Of a stretch of DNA of 64,000 bases, positions 16,938-27,844 are shown piece by piece. Position numbers and translations under genes: made by a program. The stretch's first letter is position 1, and every line of letters begins with the position of its first letter. The notes under the pieces are model-generated. The model worked only from the letters and a program-made list of their open reading frames with translations. It made no database searches and was not told where the DNA came from. The DNA comes from Mesorhizobium sp. dw_380 (GTDB lineage: Bacteria; Pseudomonadota; Alphaproteobacteria; Rhizobiales; Rhizobiaceae): positions 100,428 through 164,427 of the forward strand of contig NZ_JAFFIW010000013.1 of NCBI RefSeq assembly GCF_018588885.1, given 5' to 3'.

Positions 16938-17600
16938 CTAGCTGGCTTTGAATGCCTCCGTCACGATCCGATCCATCGGAATGTCGTGCGGCTGCGGATA
17001 GATGGTGACGATGCGCTGCAGATCGTAGCCGACGCCGATGACCAGCGGTTTGAACGGCATGGCGGCCAGCGTGCGGTCGAAGAAGCCGCCGCCATAGCCC
17101 AGGCGATAGTTCGCCGGGTCGATGCCGACGATCGGCGAGATGACGATATCAGGCAGCACCGGATCGCCCTCGGCTGGGATCGGGATGTTCCAGACGCCCT
17201 TTTCCAGCCGGTCGCCGGATTTGTAGGCGCGAAAGATCAGCGGCTGCCCTTTCTCGACGACGATGGGCAGCGCGGTGCGGCCGCCTCGCTCATTGACGGA
17301 TGCCATCCATGGCCGCAAGTCCGGCTCGCCGCGAAACGGCCAGTAGAGGCTGACCATGCGGCCAGCGATCTCGCCGATGACCGCGTCAAGCCCATCCGCA
17401 ATGCGTTGCGACATCGCCGTTCGAGTGTCGGCGGAAACAGTCAGCCGAGCGCCTATCAGCCGTTCGCGCTCGGCCTTGCGCCAGCGCCTCACATCGGTCC
17501 AGTCGCTCAAAGGGGCCCGGAATTCGGGATCGAGCTCGTGCATGAAGCAGGGTGGCGAAGAATACTGCGCCGGACCCTGGTCGTCATGATCGTCGGCCAT
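16938..17600 (-). CDS. 5-formyltetrahydrofolate cyclo-ligase family protein
   Basis: A 220-residue member of the 5-FCL/MTHFS family, which converts 5-formyl-THF to 5,10-methenyl-THF using ATP. The key C-terminal motif is RLGYGGGFFDRTLA, preceded by PDIVISPIVGIDP. The N-terminal 30 residues are longer than in short members. It is convergent with the lrp gene, with only three bases between the stops. Symbol withheld because the family includes divergent members with other roles. Confidence 0.85.
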   Translation of the reverse strand: MADDHDDQGPAQYSSPPCFMHELDPEFRAPLSDWTDVRRWRKAERERLIGARLTVSADTRTAMSQRIADGLDAVIGEIAGRMVSLYWPFRGEPDLRPWMASVNERGGRTALPIVVEKGQPLIFRAYKSGDRLEKGVWNIPIPAEGDPVLPDIVISPIVGIDPANYRLGYGGGFFDRTLAAMPFKPLVIGVGYDLQRIVTIYPQPHDIPMDRIVTEAFKAS

Positions 17601-17771
17601 GCCTCACCTCATCTTGCTGTTACGTCGAAACTATACCTTGGGATGGAGGGCGGCATGTGCATACACGACACTTGGCGGCGAGTCCCGGTCAGTCACACGC
17701 GGACTGGCATTGTTGCATTGCACAAAAACACCTACATCGAAGTCGGCGAATTGTTCGCCTTGGTGAACGAC

Positions 17772-19037
17772 ATGGACGAAGCCAGACATCACGTGGTCGT
17801 TGTCGGCGCGGGTTTCGGCGGCCTCGAATTCACCCGTGCGCTGGCTGGTGCACCGGTGCGCATCACCATGATCGACAAGCGCAACCATCATCTTTTCCAG
17901 CCGCTGCTCTATCAGGTGGCGACGACGGCGCTGGCGACCTCCGAGGTCGCCTGGCCGATCCGCCATCTCTTGCGCAAGCGCAAGGACGTGACGACGCTGC
18001 TGGCCAATGTCGCCGGCGTCGACCGTGCCGGCAAACGCGTGCTGCTCGATGACGGCGGTGCCGTCACCTATGACACGCTGGTGCTCGCCACCGGTGCCCG
18101 CCACGCCTATTTCGGTCACGACGAATGGGAGCCGTTCGCGCCAGGCCTGAAGACGCTGGAGGACGCCACCACCATTCGGCGCCGCATTCTGCTCGCCTTC
18201 GAACAGGCCGAGCGGGAGACCGATCCCGCCAAACGCCAGGCGCTGCTGACCATCGCGATCGTCGGCGGTGGGCCGACGGGCGTGGAACTGGCCGGCACCA
18301 TCGTCGAGTTGGCGCACGACACATTGCTCGGCGAGTTCCGCAACATCGATACACGCGAAACGCGCGTGGTGCTGATCGAGGCCGGCGACCGCATCCTGGC
18401 CAATTTCGCGCCGAAACTCTCCGACTATGCCGGGAAGGCACTCGATCGGCTTGGCGTCACGGTTGAACTCGGGCGGGCTGTCACACGCTGCGACGCCGAC
18501 GGCGTCGTCTTTGGCGACAAGCAGCTACAGGCGAGAACAATCCTGTGGGCGGCCGGCGTCGCCGCCTCGCCAGCCGCCGAATGGCTGGGAGCGAAGGCGG
18601 ACCGCGCGGGCAGGGTGCTTGTCGAGCCTGACCTCAGCGTGCCGGGCAGCCCGGAGATTTTTGTCATCGGCGACGCCGCCCTCGTGCTGCGGCCCGATGG
18701 ACGGCCGGTACCCGGCGTGGCGCCTTCAGCCAAGCAAGAGGGACGACATGTTGCGGCCACCATCAAGGCCAGGCTTGATGGTGACACGGCCGCGCGTCCT
18801 TTCCACTACAGTCATGCCGGCGATCTGGCGACGATCGGCAAACGCGCCGCCGCGATCGATTTCGGCTGGATCAAGCTCACGGGCTGGCTCGCCTGGTGGC
18901 TGTGGGGAATTGCGCACATCTATTTCCTGATCGGCTTCCGCAACCGGCTTGCGGTTTCCCTGAGTTGGCTATGGATCTACGTCACAGGCCAGCGCAGTGC
19001 GCGCCTCATCACTCAGGGCGACGACGACAAGGGCTGA
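17772..19037 (+). CDS. ndh: Type II NADH dehydrogenase (NAD(P)/FAD-dependent oxidoreductase)
   Basis: 421 residues from ATG 17772, which has GGTGA five bases upstream; the frame runs far upstream (to 16986) without sense. FAD motif VVVVGAGFGGLEFTRAL, then IDKRNHHLFQPLLYQVAT, the second nucleotide-binding motif IAIVGGGPTGVELAG near residue 167, and IFVIGDAA for the FAD flavin region. The C-terminal segment (WIKLTGWLAWWLWGIAHIYFLIGF...) is amphipathic or hydrophobic, for membrane attachment. It passes electrons from NADH to quinone without proton pumping. A hairpin GGCGAA-TTG-TTCGCC lies at 17745-17759. Confidence 0.9.
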   Translation: MDEARHHVVVVGAGFGGLEFTRALAGAPVRITMIDKRNHHLFQPLLYQVATTALATSEVAWPIRHLLRKRKDVTTLLANVAGVDRAGKRVLLDDGGAVTYDTLVLATGARHAYFGHDEWEPFAPGLKTLEDATTIRRRILLAFEQAERETDPAKRQALLTIAIVGGGPTGVELAGTIVELAHDTLLGEFRNIDTRETRVVLIEAGDRILANFAPKLSDYAGKALDRLGVTVELGRAVTRCDADGVVFGDKQLQARTILWAAGVAASPAAEWLGAKADRAGRVLVEPDLSVPGSPEIFVIGDAALVLRPDGRPVPGVAPSAKQEGRHVAATIKARLDGDTAARPFHYSHAGDLATIGKRAAAIDFGWIKLTGWLAWWLWGIAHIYFLIGFRNRLAVSLSWLWIYVTGQRSARLITQGDDDKG

Positions 19038-19189
19038 TCTTCTTCGCCCACGCACGTTCATCCGCGCGTCATCTGTTGCTGATCGACTGACGTTCCGATC
19101 CGCGCGACTTCTTGAATGGACTCAGGTCGGTTTCAGCGCGAAGTTCGCTTCTGGGCACGGCTTGTCACGTCGTTGAAGTAGGAGGAAAC

Positions 19190-21169
19190 ATGTCGCAACT
19201 GCTCCACGCCGTTTCTCGCCGCGGTCTCCTCGCTGGCGCCGCCGCCACTGGGGCACTGATCATGCTTCATCCCTTCTCCGCCCGCGCTCAAGGTAACCAG
19301 GCGCATCTTCGCATCATGGAAACCACCGACATCCATGTGAATGTGCTGCCTTATGATTACTACGCCGACAAAGCCAACGACACGATGGGCCTGTCGCGCA
19401 CGGCGTCGCTGATCGACGCGGTGCGCAAGGAAGCCGTCAATTCGATGCTGGTAGACAATGGCGACCTGCTGCAGGGTAACCCGATGGGCGACTACATCGC
19501 CTATGAAAAGGGCCTGAAGGAGGGCGATCTGCATCCGATCATGAAAGGCATGAACCTGCTCGGCTACGAGTGCTCGACGCTCGGCAACCACGAGTTCAAC
19601 TACGGCCTTTCCTTCCTGGACAAGGTGCTGGCCGGCGCCAATTTTCCGTTCGTGTGCGCCAATCTGATCCGCGGCACCGAACTTGCCGCCAATCCGCGAG
19701 ACGACAAGCTCTACCTCAAGCCCTATGTGATCCTTGACAAGAAGATCAAGGACGGTTCGGGCGCCGAGCAGCCGATCAGGATCGGCATTATCGGCTTCGT
19801 GCCGCCGCAGATCATGGTCTGGGATCTCAAGAATCTCGAAGGCAACGTCAAGACGCGCGACATCGTCGAGGCGGCAAAGGCCTGGGTGCCGCAGATGAAG
19901 GAGGAGGGCGCCGACATCGTCATCGCCCTCTCGCATTCCGGCATCGATGTGAAGCAGGGCGACATGATGGAGAACGCATCGTTCTTCGTCGCCGGCGTCG
20001 ACGGTATCGATGCGGTGTTCACCGGCCACCAGCATCTGGTGTTCCCCGGCAAGAAGGATTTCCAGTCGCTCGGAGGCGTCGACACGCAAAAGGGCACGCT
20101 GCAGGGAAAGCCCGCCGTCATGGGCGGGTTCTGGGGCTCGCATATGGGATTGATCGACCTGATGCTGGAGCGTGACGGATCGAAATGGAGGGTCGTTTCC
20201 GCCACCACAGAGGCGCGGCCGATTTTCGAGCGCGTCGACAACAAGAACAAGCCGACCGTCGCGGACGACAAGCGCATCATCGCGGCCCTCGAGCAGGACC
20301 ACCAGGCGACCTTGGCCTATGTGCGCCGCCCCGTCGGCAAGACCTCCGCGCCGCTCTATTCCTATTTCTCGCTGGTCGCCGATGATCCGTCGGTGCAGGT
20401 CGTCAGCCAGGCGCAGACCTGGTACTTGAAGGACATTCTCAAGAGCACGCAGTGGAAGGACATGCCGCTGCTGTCGGCCGCCGCTCCCTTCAGGGCCGGC
20501 GGGCGCAACGGCGCCGACTACTATACCGACGTGCCGGCCGGCGACATCGCCATAAAGAATGTCGCCGACCTTTATCTCTATCCCAACACCGTGCGGGCTG
20601 TCGAAATCACCGGCGCTCAGGTCAAGGAATGGTTGGAAATGTCGGCCGGCATCTTCAACAGGATCGAGGCGGGTAAGGCCGACCAAACGCTCATCAACAC
20701 CGACTTCCCATCCTACAATTTCGACGTCATCGACGGCGTCACCTACAGGATCGATCTTTCGCAGCCGCCGAAATACGACGCCAAGGGCGGGGTGGCGAAT
20801 GCCGGCGCCAACCGCATCGTCGACTTGATGTTCGACGGAAAACCAATTGATCCCAATCAAAAATTCGTCGTTGCGACCAACAATTACCGGGCCGGCGGCG
20901 GTGGCAATTTCCCTGACATCAATGCATCGAAGATCATCTATGAGGCGCCGGACACCAATCGCGACGTTATCGTTCGCTATATCGTAAGCCAGGGTATGAT
21001 CAACCCGTCGGCGGACGGCAACTGGTCGTTCGCGCCGCTGCCCGGAACCAGCGTCATGTTCGAGACGGGCGTCAAGGCGAAGGACTTCATCGCCGATGTG
21101 AAGTCGCTGAAGATCGAACCAGCGGGCGAGGGCGAAGCCGGTTTCGCAAAGTATCGCATCCTGCTCTGA
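19190..21169 (+). CDS. cpdB: Periplasmic 2',3'-cyclic-nucleotide 2'-phosphodiesterase/3'-nucleotidase
   Basis: A 659-residue 5'-nucleotidase-superfamily enzyme. ATG 19190 follows GGAGGAAAC. The N-terminus carries a twin-arginine signal ([20 protein letters not shown]...SARAQ), so export is probably by Tat. Metallophosphatase motifs are [42 protein letters not shown] and [11 protein letters not shown]. The C-terminal nucleotide-binding domain contains [22 protein letters not shown] and [14 protein letters not shown]. It hydrolyses 2',3'-cyclic nucleotides and 3'-nucleotides for nucleoside and phosphate salvage. Confidence 0.92.
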   Translation: MSQLLHAVSRRGLLAGAAATGALIMLHPFSARAQGNQAHLRIMETTDIHVNVLPYDYYADKANDTMGLSRTASLIDAVRKEAVNSMLVDNGDLLQGNPMGDYIAYEKGLKEGDLHPIMKGMNLLGYECSTLGNHEFNYGLSFLDKVLAGANFPFVCANLIRGTELAANPRDDKLYLKPYVILDKKIKDGSGAEQPIRIGIIGFVPPQIMVWDLKNLEGNVKTRDIVEAAKAWVPQMKEEGADIVIALSHSGIDVKQGDMMENASFFVAGVDGIDAVFTGHQHLVFPGKKDFQSLGGVDTQKGTLQGKPAVMGGFWGSHMGLIDLMLERDGSKWRVVSATTEARPIFERVDNKNKPTVADDKRIIAALEQDHQATLAYVRRPVGKTSAPLYSYFSLVADDPSVQVVSQAQTWYLKDILKSTQWKDMPLLSAAAPFRAGGRNGADYYTDVPAGDIAIKNVADLYLYPNTVRAVEITGAQVKEWLEMSAGIFNRIEAGKADQTLINTDFPSYNFDVIDGVTYRIDLSQPPKYDAKGGVANAGANRIVDLMFDGKPIDPNQKFVVATNNYRAGGGGNFPDINASKIIYEAPDTNRDVIVRYIVSQGMINPSADGNWSFAPLPGTSVMFETGVKAKDFIADVKSLKIEPAGEGEAGFAKYRILL

Positions 21170-21308
21170 TCCGGTCGGATAAGGATCTGTCTTCGCGCCG
21201 TCCCCCGCGCAGGAGATGACGTCCTGCTCGGGTGGTGGCATCACCGCTCCTCCTGGCGGCCCGTTTTGGGCTGGCGGGGCCGTGGCATCGTCCCGCCATT
21301 GGTCCCAA

Positions 21309-22565
21309 CTAAGCCTTGTAGACCACCTGGCGCACATCGATGTAGCTGGCGCGGAAACCGGCTTCGCAATAGTGGAGGTAGAATTCCCAGAGCTTCTTGA
21401 AGCGGTCGTCGAAGCCGAGCGGCACGATCTTCTCCCACGATACCCAGAAACGCTGCCGCCATTCGGCGAGCGTGCGCGCATAGTCGTCGGGAAACACGCG
21501 CTCACGCAAATGCGCAAGGCCATGGTCCTTGCCTAATGCTTTCAGGATCGACGGCGTCGGCAGCATGCCGCCCGGGAACACATAGCGCTGGATGAAATCC
21601 GGCCTGGCGCGATAGGTGTCGTAGGCGGCTTCGTTGATGGTGATGATCTGCAGGCCCGCGGTGCCGCCGGGCTTCAGACAGGCCTTCATCTTGGAGAAGA
21701 ACACCGGCCAATATTTCTCGCCGACCGCTTCGAACATCTCGATGGACGCAATGCGGTCGTAACGTCCTGTTTCGTCGCGATAGTCCTGCAGCTTGATGTC
21801 GACCCTGTCGGCAAGCCCGGCCTTGGCGATGCGTGCCTTGGCGAAATCGTGCTGTTCGCGGCTGATCGTCAGTCCCGTAACGCGGCAGCCGATTTCGCGT
21901 GCCGCGAATTCGGCAAAGCCGCCCCAGCCGCAGCCGATCTCCAGCACATGATCCTTTTCGCCGATACCCGTATCCCTGGCCAGTTCCCGATATTTGGCGG
22001 TCTGGGCGCTCTCCAAATCGTTGGCGCCATTCGCGTAAAGCGCTGAGGAATAGGTCATGCTCGGGTCGAGCCACTCCTTGTAGAAGGCGTTGCCGAGATC
22101 GTAATGCGCCGAGATGTTGCGTTTCGAACCGGTGCGCGTGTTCTCGTTGAACCAGTGGCGGATGCGTTGGACGGTGCCGATGAGCCAGCTGGCGCCGCCG
22201 GCGACGCGTTCGCCGATCGCCGAATTGACCACGAACAATTCCAGGAAGCTGGTGACGTCAGGACTTTCCCAATCGCCATCCATATAGGATTCGGCAACGC
22301 CGATCGTGCCACCGGAAAAGGCGCGGCCCGGCAGGCGCCAGTTCTTGAGCACCAGTTCGGCGTCCGGGCCGGGCCCCTTGCCGCCGACGAGGACGGCGCG
22401 GCCGTCAGGCATCCTGACCTTCAGCGAACCGCGCGGCAGGTTCATCGCCGCCGACAGTACCATGCGCGCCTTGGCCGGCAGGCCCTTGACGATCTCGGCG
22501 AAATTGAACTCGTCGAGCCTGACCGCCTCGCCGGGCGCTGCGCGATCATGGTCCCCATATGCCAT
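21309..22565 (-). CDS. cfa: Cyclopropane-fatty-acyl-phospholipid synthase family methyltransferase
   Basis: 418 residues from ATG 22565 (MAYGDHDRAAPGEA), behind GGGGG; the frame extends to 22871 but without support. The N-terminal lipid-binding domain covers about 1-120. NISAHYDLGNAFYKEWLDPSMTYSSA is the family signature, SAM motif I is VLEIGCGWGGFAEFAA, and later blocks are SIEMFEAVGEKYW and FIQRYVFPGG. It adds a methylene group from SAM to unsaturated phospholipid acyl chains at the membrane. The C-terminal block (FWEFYLHYCEAGF-like) is present. Rhizobia often have two cfa paralogues, so which one this is cannot be said. Confidence 0.9.
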   Translation of the reverse strand: MAYGDHDRAAPGEAVRLDEFNFAEIVKGLPAKARMVLSAAMNLPRGSLKVRMPDGRAVLVGGKGPGPDAELVLKNWRLPGRAFSGGTIGVAESYMDGDWESPDVTSFLELFVVNSAIGERVAGGASWLIGTVQRIRHWFNENTRTGSKRNISAHYDLGNAFYKEWLDPSMTYSSALYANGANDLESAQTAKYRELARDTGIGEKDHVLEIGCGWGGFAEFAAREIGCRVTGLTISREQHDFAKARIAKAGLADRVDIKLQDYRDETGRYDRIASIEMFEAVGEKYWPVFFSKMKACLKPGGTAGLQIITINEAAYDTYRARPDFIQRYVFPGGMLPTPSILKALGKDHGLAHLRERVFPDDYARTLAEWRQRFWVSWEKIVPLGFDDRFKKLWEFYLHYCEAGFRASYIDVRQVVYKA

Positions 22566-22895
22566 TTCATGCCCCCGAATTTCCGTGGTGCCGGCGCAAA
22601 TTGCCGACCTACGGTTTTCTTTCATTCGCCAGCTTCGAATGCCTTGCCTTGTCCCGTGGCTCACCGGTTCGGCGACAGCCTGGCTCGAACGAAAGCGCGC
22701 GCCCGTTGACCGCAGCTTCAGCGCTTCCCGGTGGATGTCTGCCACAATCTTCCACGTCATGAGGGGGAACTTCAAGAGGCAGGCTGTTGGCTGGGCTGTG
22801 CCAAGTGGCGCCTGGCATCTGCTCTCCGCGTCGAGGTGCTGCCCAAACTCAAAAACGTCTATGGCCGCCACCGCGCTTGTGCGATAGCTTTAGCC
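22566..22895. other. 330-base gap without recognisable features
   Basis: The interval between the divergent cfa gene and the small membrane-protein gene was read on both strands. Short open frames cross it but lack ribosome-binding sites and family motifs, and I see no convincing hairpin or repeat. Confidence 0.5.
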
Positions 22896-23030
22896 ATGCG
22901 TTATGTAGTCGTCATTGCCGCCATTGCGTTCTTCCTGATCTGGGACGGCCTCTACAATCAGGGCCGGTATCTCGACATCTCGGTCAGGGAACTTTCCCAT
23001 GCCGTGCGCTACGTCACCGGCAAGGCCTGA
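22896..23030 (+). CDS. 44-residue single-pass membrane protein
   Basis: ATG 22896 encodes MRYVVVIAAIAFFLIWDGLYNQGRY and continues to ...AVRYVTGKA. Residues 3-17 form one hydrophobic membrane segment, followed by a basic/aromatic cytoplasmic or periplasmic tail. The composition is protein-like and in keeping with small conserved rhizobial membrane proteins, but I do not recognise a family. The ribosome-binding site is weak. Function unknown. Confidence 0.55.
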   Translation: MRYVVVIAAIAFFLIWDGLYNQGRYLDISVRELSHAVRYVTGKA

Positions 23031-23194
23031 ATATCCCTTTCAAGGATTGCAGCCCGGCGCTTCATTCGAGATGTTCGTCGCTGCGAGATGAGGTCCCTCC
23101 GGGGCGCGTCGCAAGGACGCGTGGCGCCATGAACGGTTGACGCGACGAGACCGCCATCACAAAAGACGCCGGCATTCAGATCGAGGAGGCGGGA

Positions 23195-23539
23195 TTGATC
23201 CGGCATATCGTTTTCTTCAGCGCGCGTCGCAAGGAGGATGTGGAGGCAGTGCGCACCGGGCTGCTGGCCCTCGGCAATATTCCTCATTCCAGCCTTTTCG
23301 AGGTCACCTTGAACACCAAGGTCGATCCGCTGTCGGACGAGATCGACGTCGTCGTCTACGCCGAGTTCGCGGACGAAGCGGCGCTGGCCGCTTACAAGGC
23401 GCATCCGCTCTATGCGCAGACCACCAGCATGGTCAAACCATTGCGCGAACTGCGTTATTCCGCCGATGTCGTTGCCGGCAGCTGCGCCGCCGCTGGCGGC
23501 GAGGATTGCAATCACGTCTTGAACCGTTTCGCGGAATGA
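23195..23539 (+). CDS. Dabb (stress-responsive A/B barrel) domain protein
   Basis: A 114-residue dimeric alpha+beta barrel protein, starting at TTG 23195 behind GAGGAGGCGGGA. It opens with LIRHIVFFSARRK, where the family typically has I-[RK]-H-[IV]-V-[FL], and contains SDEIDVVVYAEFADEAALAAYKAHPLY, the hallmark second half. The role of stand-alone bacterial Dabb proteins is mostly unknown. It lies 16 bases before the VOC gene and is probably in an operon with it and kdsA. Confidence 0.82.
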   Translation: MIRHIVFFSARRKEDVEAVRTGLLALGNIPHSSLFEVTLNTKVDPLSDEIDVVVYAEFADEAALAAYKAHPLYAQTTSMVKPLRELRYSADVVAGSCAAAGGEDCNHVLNRFAE

Positions 23540-23555
23540 TGCACATCGCGCCTGC

Positions 23556-24446
23556 ATGACCCGATCCACAGCAGCCGGCATTCATCCGCTCGATCATCTG
23601 GTGCTGCCGACGCAGGACCTCGATGTGGCGCGAGCCCGGCTCACCTCGCTGGGCTTCGTCGTCGCCCCGACCGGCGTTCATCCCTTTGGAACGGAAAACT
23701 GCTGCGTTTTCCTCGCCGACGGAACCTATCTGGAGCCCCTCGCGATTGGTAATGAGCAGGCAGCGATCGACGCGGCTGCCGAGGACAACGTCTTCGTCAC
23801 CCGCGACCGTCTCTATCGCGAAAGCCGCGGCGATGAAGGATTTTCCGCGGTGGTTCTGGCTACCGACAATGCCGATGCCGACCATGTGCGCTATGTCGAA
23901 GCCGGCCTGTCGGCTGGAGACACGCTGAGCTTCTCGCGCGCTTTCACCGATACATCAGGCAAAAGCGACATGGCGTCATTCAAATTGGCCTTCGCCTCGG
24001 CCAGCGGCGCAACCGATGCGTTCCTGTTTGTCTGCCAGCGGATCAACGCACCAAAAGTGGACCGCGCGGCCTTGCAAGCTCACCCCAACGGCGCCACCGG
24101 CATTGTGGAAGTGGTCGCGGTCGGCGACCAGCCCGCCGAACAGCATCGCCTGATTTCCGTGGCATTGGGCGATCCTGCCGCCAGCGGGCAGGGCGGTGCG
24201 TTTCACTTGCCGAATGCAACTCTAAGTGTGCTCGACCCAGCGTCTTTCGCTGCCCGCTTCGGCATTTCGGCCGGTTTACCCACGCAGCTTCGTTTCGCTG
24301 CCGTCGTCTTTGCGGTCCGCGGCATCAATGTCGTTTCAAGGCTGCTTGCAGCCAACTCCATCGAGCACGATATAGCGGGCACTGACATTGTCGTGCAGCC
24401 GGCATCCGGACAGGGCGCGGCTTTCATCTTCCGGGAGATCCCATGA
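23556..24446 (+). CDS. VOC/glyoxalase-like domain protein
   Basis: A 296-residue protein with an N-terminal HPLDHLVLPTQDLDVARARLTSLGFVVAPTGVHPFGTENCCVFLADGTYLEPL, the glyoxalase-like (Glyoxalase_3 type) pattern with candidate metal ligands His and Glu. A weaker second repeat covers about 180-290. Substrate unknown. Its stop overlaps the kdsA start by four bases, so it is coupled to KDO-8-phosphate synthase, a conserved but unexplained pairing. Confidence 0.8.
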   Translation: MTRSTAAGIHPLDHLVLPTQDLDVARARLTSLGFVVAPTGVHPFGTENCCVFLADGTYLEPLAIGNEQAAIDAAAEDNVFVTRDRLYRESRGDEGFSAVVLATDNADADHVRYVEAGLSAGDTLSFSRAFTDTSGKSDMASFKLAFASASGATDAFLFVCQRINAPKVDRAALQAHPNGATGIVEVVAVGDQPAEQHRLISVALGDPAASGQGGAFHLPNATLSVLDPASFAARFGISAGLPTQLRFAAVVFAVRGINVVSRLLAANSIEHDIAGTDIVVQPASGQGAAFIFREIP

Positions 24447-25288
24447 ACAACCCCCTGGCGCCCAATTCGGCGGTAACCGTCGGCAACGTCGTCTTCGACA
24501 ACAATGCGGCCCTGGCGCTGATCGCCGGCCCGTGCCAGTTCGAATCGCGCCAGCATGCCTTCGATATGGCGGGCGCGCTGAAGGAATTGACCGGCAAGCT
24601 CGGGATCGGCCTCGTCTATAAGACCAGTTACGACAAGGCCAACCGCACCTCGCTTTCGGCGACACGCGGCGCCGGCATCGACGCAGCGCTCCCCGTCTTC
24701 GACGAACTGCGCAAGGAATTTTCGCTTCCCGTGCTGACCGATGTCCACACCGAGGAACAATGCGCGATCGTCGCGCCGCATGTCGATGTGCTTCAGATTC
24801 CTGCCTTCCTGTCGCGCCAGACCGACATGCTGGTCGCCGCCGCACGGACGGGCAAGGTGATCAACGTCAAGAAGGGGCAGTTTCTTGCGCCCTGGGATAT
24901 GAAGAACGTGGTCGGCAAGATCACCGGTTCCGGCAACGCCAACGTCTTGACGACCGAGCGCGGCGCGTCCTTCGGCTACAACACGCTGGTGTCGGATATG
25001 CGCGCTCTGCCGATCATGGCCGAGATCGGCGCGCCGGTGATCTTCGATGCCACGCATTCGGTCCAGCAGCCGGGCGGGCAGGGCGGTTCGTCTGGTGGCG
25101 AGCGCCGCTTTGTCGAGACCTTGGCTCGCGCGGCCGTCGCCGTCGGTGTTGCCGGCGTCTTCATCGAGACCCACCAGGATCCCGACAATTCGACCTCTTC
25201 CGATGGTCCCAACATGGTGCCGCTGAAGGACATGCCCGCACTTTTGGAACGGCTGATCGCGTTCGACCGGGTGGCGAAGGGCCGTTAA
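24443..25288 (+). CDS. kdsA: 3-deoxy-8-phosphooctulonate synthase
   Basis: A 281-residue enzyme condensing phosphoenolpyruvate with arabinose 5-phosphate to form KDO-8-P for lipopolysaccharide. Motifs are LIAGPCQFESRQHAFDMA, YKTSYDKANRTS, PVLTDVHTEEQ, IPAFLSRQTDML, NVKKGQFLAPWDMKN and the late FDATHSVQQPGGQGGSSGG. The sequence around residue 19-24 has GPCQFES, the Cys of the metal-dependent class. Length is standard. The start overlaps the upstream VOC stop. Confidence 0.95.
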   Translation: MNNPLAPNSAVTVGNVVFDNNAALALIAGPCQFESRQHAFDMAGALKELTGKLGIGLVYKTSYDKANRTSLSATRGAGIDAALPVFDELRKEFSLPVLTDVHTEEQCAIVAPHVDVLQIPAFLSRQTDMLVAAARTGKVINVKKGQFLAPWDMKNVVGKITGSGNANVLTTERGASFGYNTLVSDMRALPIMAEIGAPVIFDATHSVQQPGGQGGSSGGERRFVETLARAAVAVGVAGVFIETHQDPDNSTSSDGPNMVPLKDMPALLERLIAFDRVAKGR

Positions 25289-25376
25289 GCTCTGCCCATT
25301 CCTGCCGGCGCTTGTTGCCGGCAATTTCGGGTTGTACGCTTGACCGGCAAATGAACGCTTTTGGCAGGAGGAAGCC

Positions 25377-25580
25377 ATGTCTGTCGCCCGCGTCACCGAA
25401 ATCACCTCATCGTCGGAAAAAAGCTTTCAGGACGCCATCGAGCAGGGAATTGCGCGCGCCGCCAAGACACTGAAGAACGTGGAAGGCGCTTGGATCCAGG
25501 ACCAGAAGATCGTGGTCGAGGACGGCAAGATCGCTGCTTATCGCGTCAACATGAAGGTGACTTTCATTCTCGCGGAGTGA
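25377..25580 (+). CDS. Dodecin
   Basis: A 67-residue flavin-binding dodecamer-forming protein: MSVARVTEITSSSEKSFQDAI, then GAWIQDQKIVVEDGKIAAYRVNMKVTFIL. The aromatic Trp in GAWIQ is the residue that sandwiches flavin in halophilic and other dodecins. It probably stores or buffers free FMN/FAD in the cytoplasm. GCAGGAGGAAGCC precedes the ATG. Monocistronic or followed by the PRC-barrel gene. Confidence 0.9.
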   Translation: MSVARVTEITSSSEKSFQDAIEQGIARAAKTLKNVEGAWIQDQKIVVEDGKIAAYRVNMKVTFILAE

Positions 25581-25664
25581 TCGGCCGACGCCGAAAAAAG
25601 TCGGGAACTTTCGCCCGTCCCTCTCATTGTCGAAGCAGAGTTTAACGACAATGAGGAGCACGCC

Positions 25665-26030
25665 ATGACAACTCAGACAGGCCACACCCAGGCCATTGCC
25701 GCTTCGCGAGTCATCGGCACATCGGTCTACAACACCGAAGGCAAGAGCATCGGCAGCATCGAGGACGTCATGCTCGATAAGACATCGAATGGCATCATGT
25801 TTGCTGTGATCGGGTTTGGCGGCTTTCTTGGCATTGCCGAGAAGTACCATGCCATCCCTTGGGCAAGTCTCGACTATGATGAGGACAAGGGTGGCTATGT
25901 CGTACCCTTCTCCAAGGAACAGCTGAAGGCAGCGCCCGCCCATTCGATCAACGAACTGGCCGGCGCCGACGGTGAGAGAGCGCGTGACGAGTCGTACAGG
26001 TACTACAAGGTCACGCCTTACTGGCATTGA
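25665..26030 (+). CDS. PRC-barrel domain protein
   Basis: A 121-residue single PRC-barrel protein. It reads AASRVIGTSVYNTEGKSIGSIEDVMLDKTSNGIMFAVIGFGGFLGIAEKYHAIPWASLDYDEDKGGYVV, the conserved barrel (residues 12-85), and ends with the aromatic YRYYKVTPYWH. Such proteins are common and abundant in rhizobia, and are often associated with stress. A GAGGAGCAC site precedes the start and a strong terminator follows. Molecular role not established. Confidence 0.85.
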   Translation: MTTQTGHTQAIAASRVIGTSVYNTEGKSIGSIEDVMLDKTSNGIMFAVIGFGGFLGIAEKYHAIPWASLDYDEDKGGYVVPFSKEQLKAAPAHSINELAGADGERARDESYRYYKVTPYWH

Positions 26031-26042
26031 TGTGACATTCAA

Positions 26043-26073
26043 AAAAAGGGCCCCTCTCGACGAGGCCCTTTTT
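26043..26073 (+). terminator. Terminator after the PRC-barrel gene
   Basis: Arms AAAAAGGGCC and GGCCCTTTTT form a 10-base stem with flanking A and T runs. It can end both the plus-strand PRC gene and the minus-strand lipoprotein gene that stops at 26088. Confidence 0.85.
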
Positions 26074-26087
26074 GATTCAGCGCGATG

Positions 26088-26213
26088 CTATCCGCTGATA
26101 TGCAAGGCCGGCAAAGGCGCGCTGGCCTTTGGCGGCGACTGCTGATTGTCGCATGACGTCAGGAACGCCGCCGCGATCAGGAACAGACTGACGATACCGC
26201 TCAACTCAGACAT
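26088..26213 (-). CDS. 41-residue small lipoprotein candidate
   Basis: A short minus-strand gene with ATG 26213 behind a very strong AGGAGGAG Shine-Dalgarno. The product begins MSELSGIVSLFLIAAAFLTS and has Cys21 in a lipobox L-T-S-C. The tail DNQQSPPKASAPLPA is Pro/Ala-rich, as in small entericidin-like or peptidoglycan-proximal lipoproteins. The N-region lacks the usual basic residues, which lowers confidence in export. It is convergent on the PRC gene's terminator. Function unknown. Confidence 0.55.
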   Translation of the reverse strand: MSELSGIVSLFLIAAAFLTSCDNQQSPPKASAPLPALHISG

Positions 26214-26292
26214 GGCGAAACTCCTCCTGTTTCGCCCCGCGCGACAACAGCCATAACCTGGAATGCGTCGCCGGCGGCATGACTTATGATGA

Positions 26293-27687
<1,395 letters not shown>

Positions 27688-27716
27688 TCCGAAAACGCCA
27701 TCCCACTATTGCTCGA

Positions 27717-27741
27717 GGGCGGGATCATTCCCGCCCTTTTT
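27717..27741 (+). terminator. Terminator after eno
   Basis: GGGCGGGA-TCAT-TCCCGCCC is a perfect 8-base stem followed by TTTTT, 30 bases past the eno stop. Confidence 0.92.
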
Positions 27742-27844
27742 CATCTGAGCACAGCCATACCGGCCATCCGTAACCGTCCGTTAAGCACAATCGGGCGAAA
27801 AAGATCGTGAGCCGCCTGAGTTCGCGGCCGCGAGGAAACGGGCT

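Noticed and set aside
19133..21523. A 796-codon open frame on the minus strand opposite cpdB and the end of cfa.
   Set aside because: The opposite strand encodes cpdB with full metallophosphatase motifs and a Tat signal. The antisense frame has no family motif and is a by-product of high GC and codon bias.
25303..25323. GCCGGC/GCCGGC hairpin after kdsA as a possible terminator.
   Set aside because: The stem is only six bases and no T run follows, so termination cannot be claimed.
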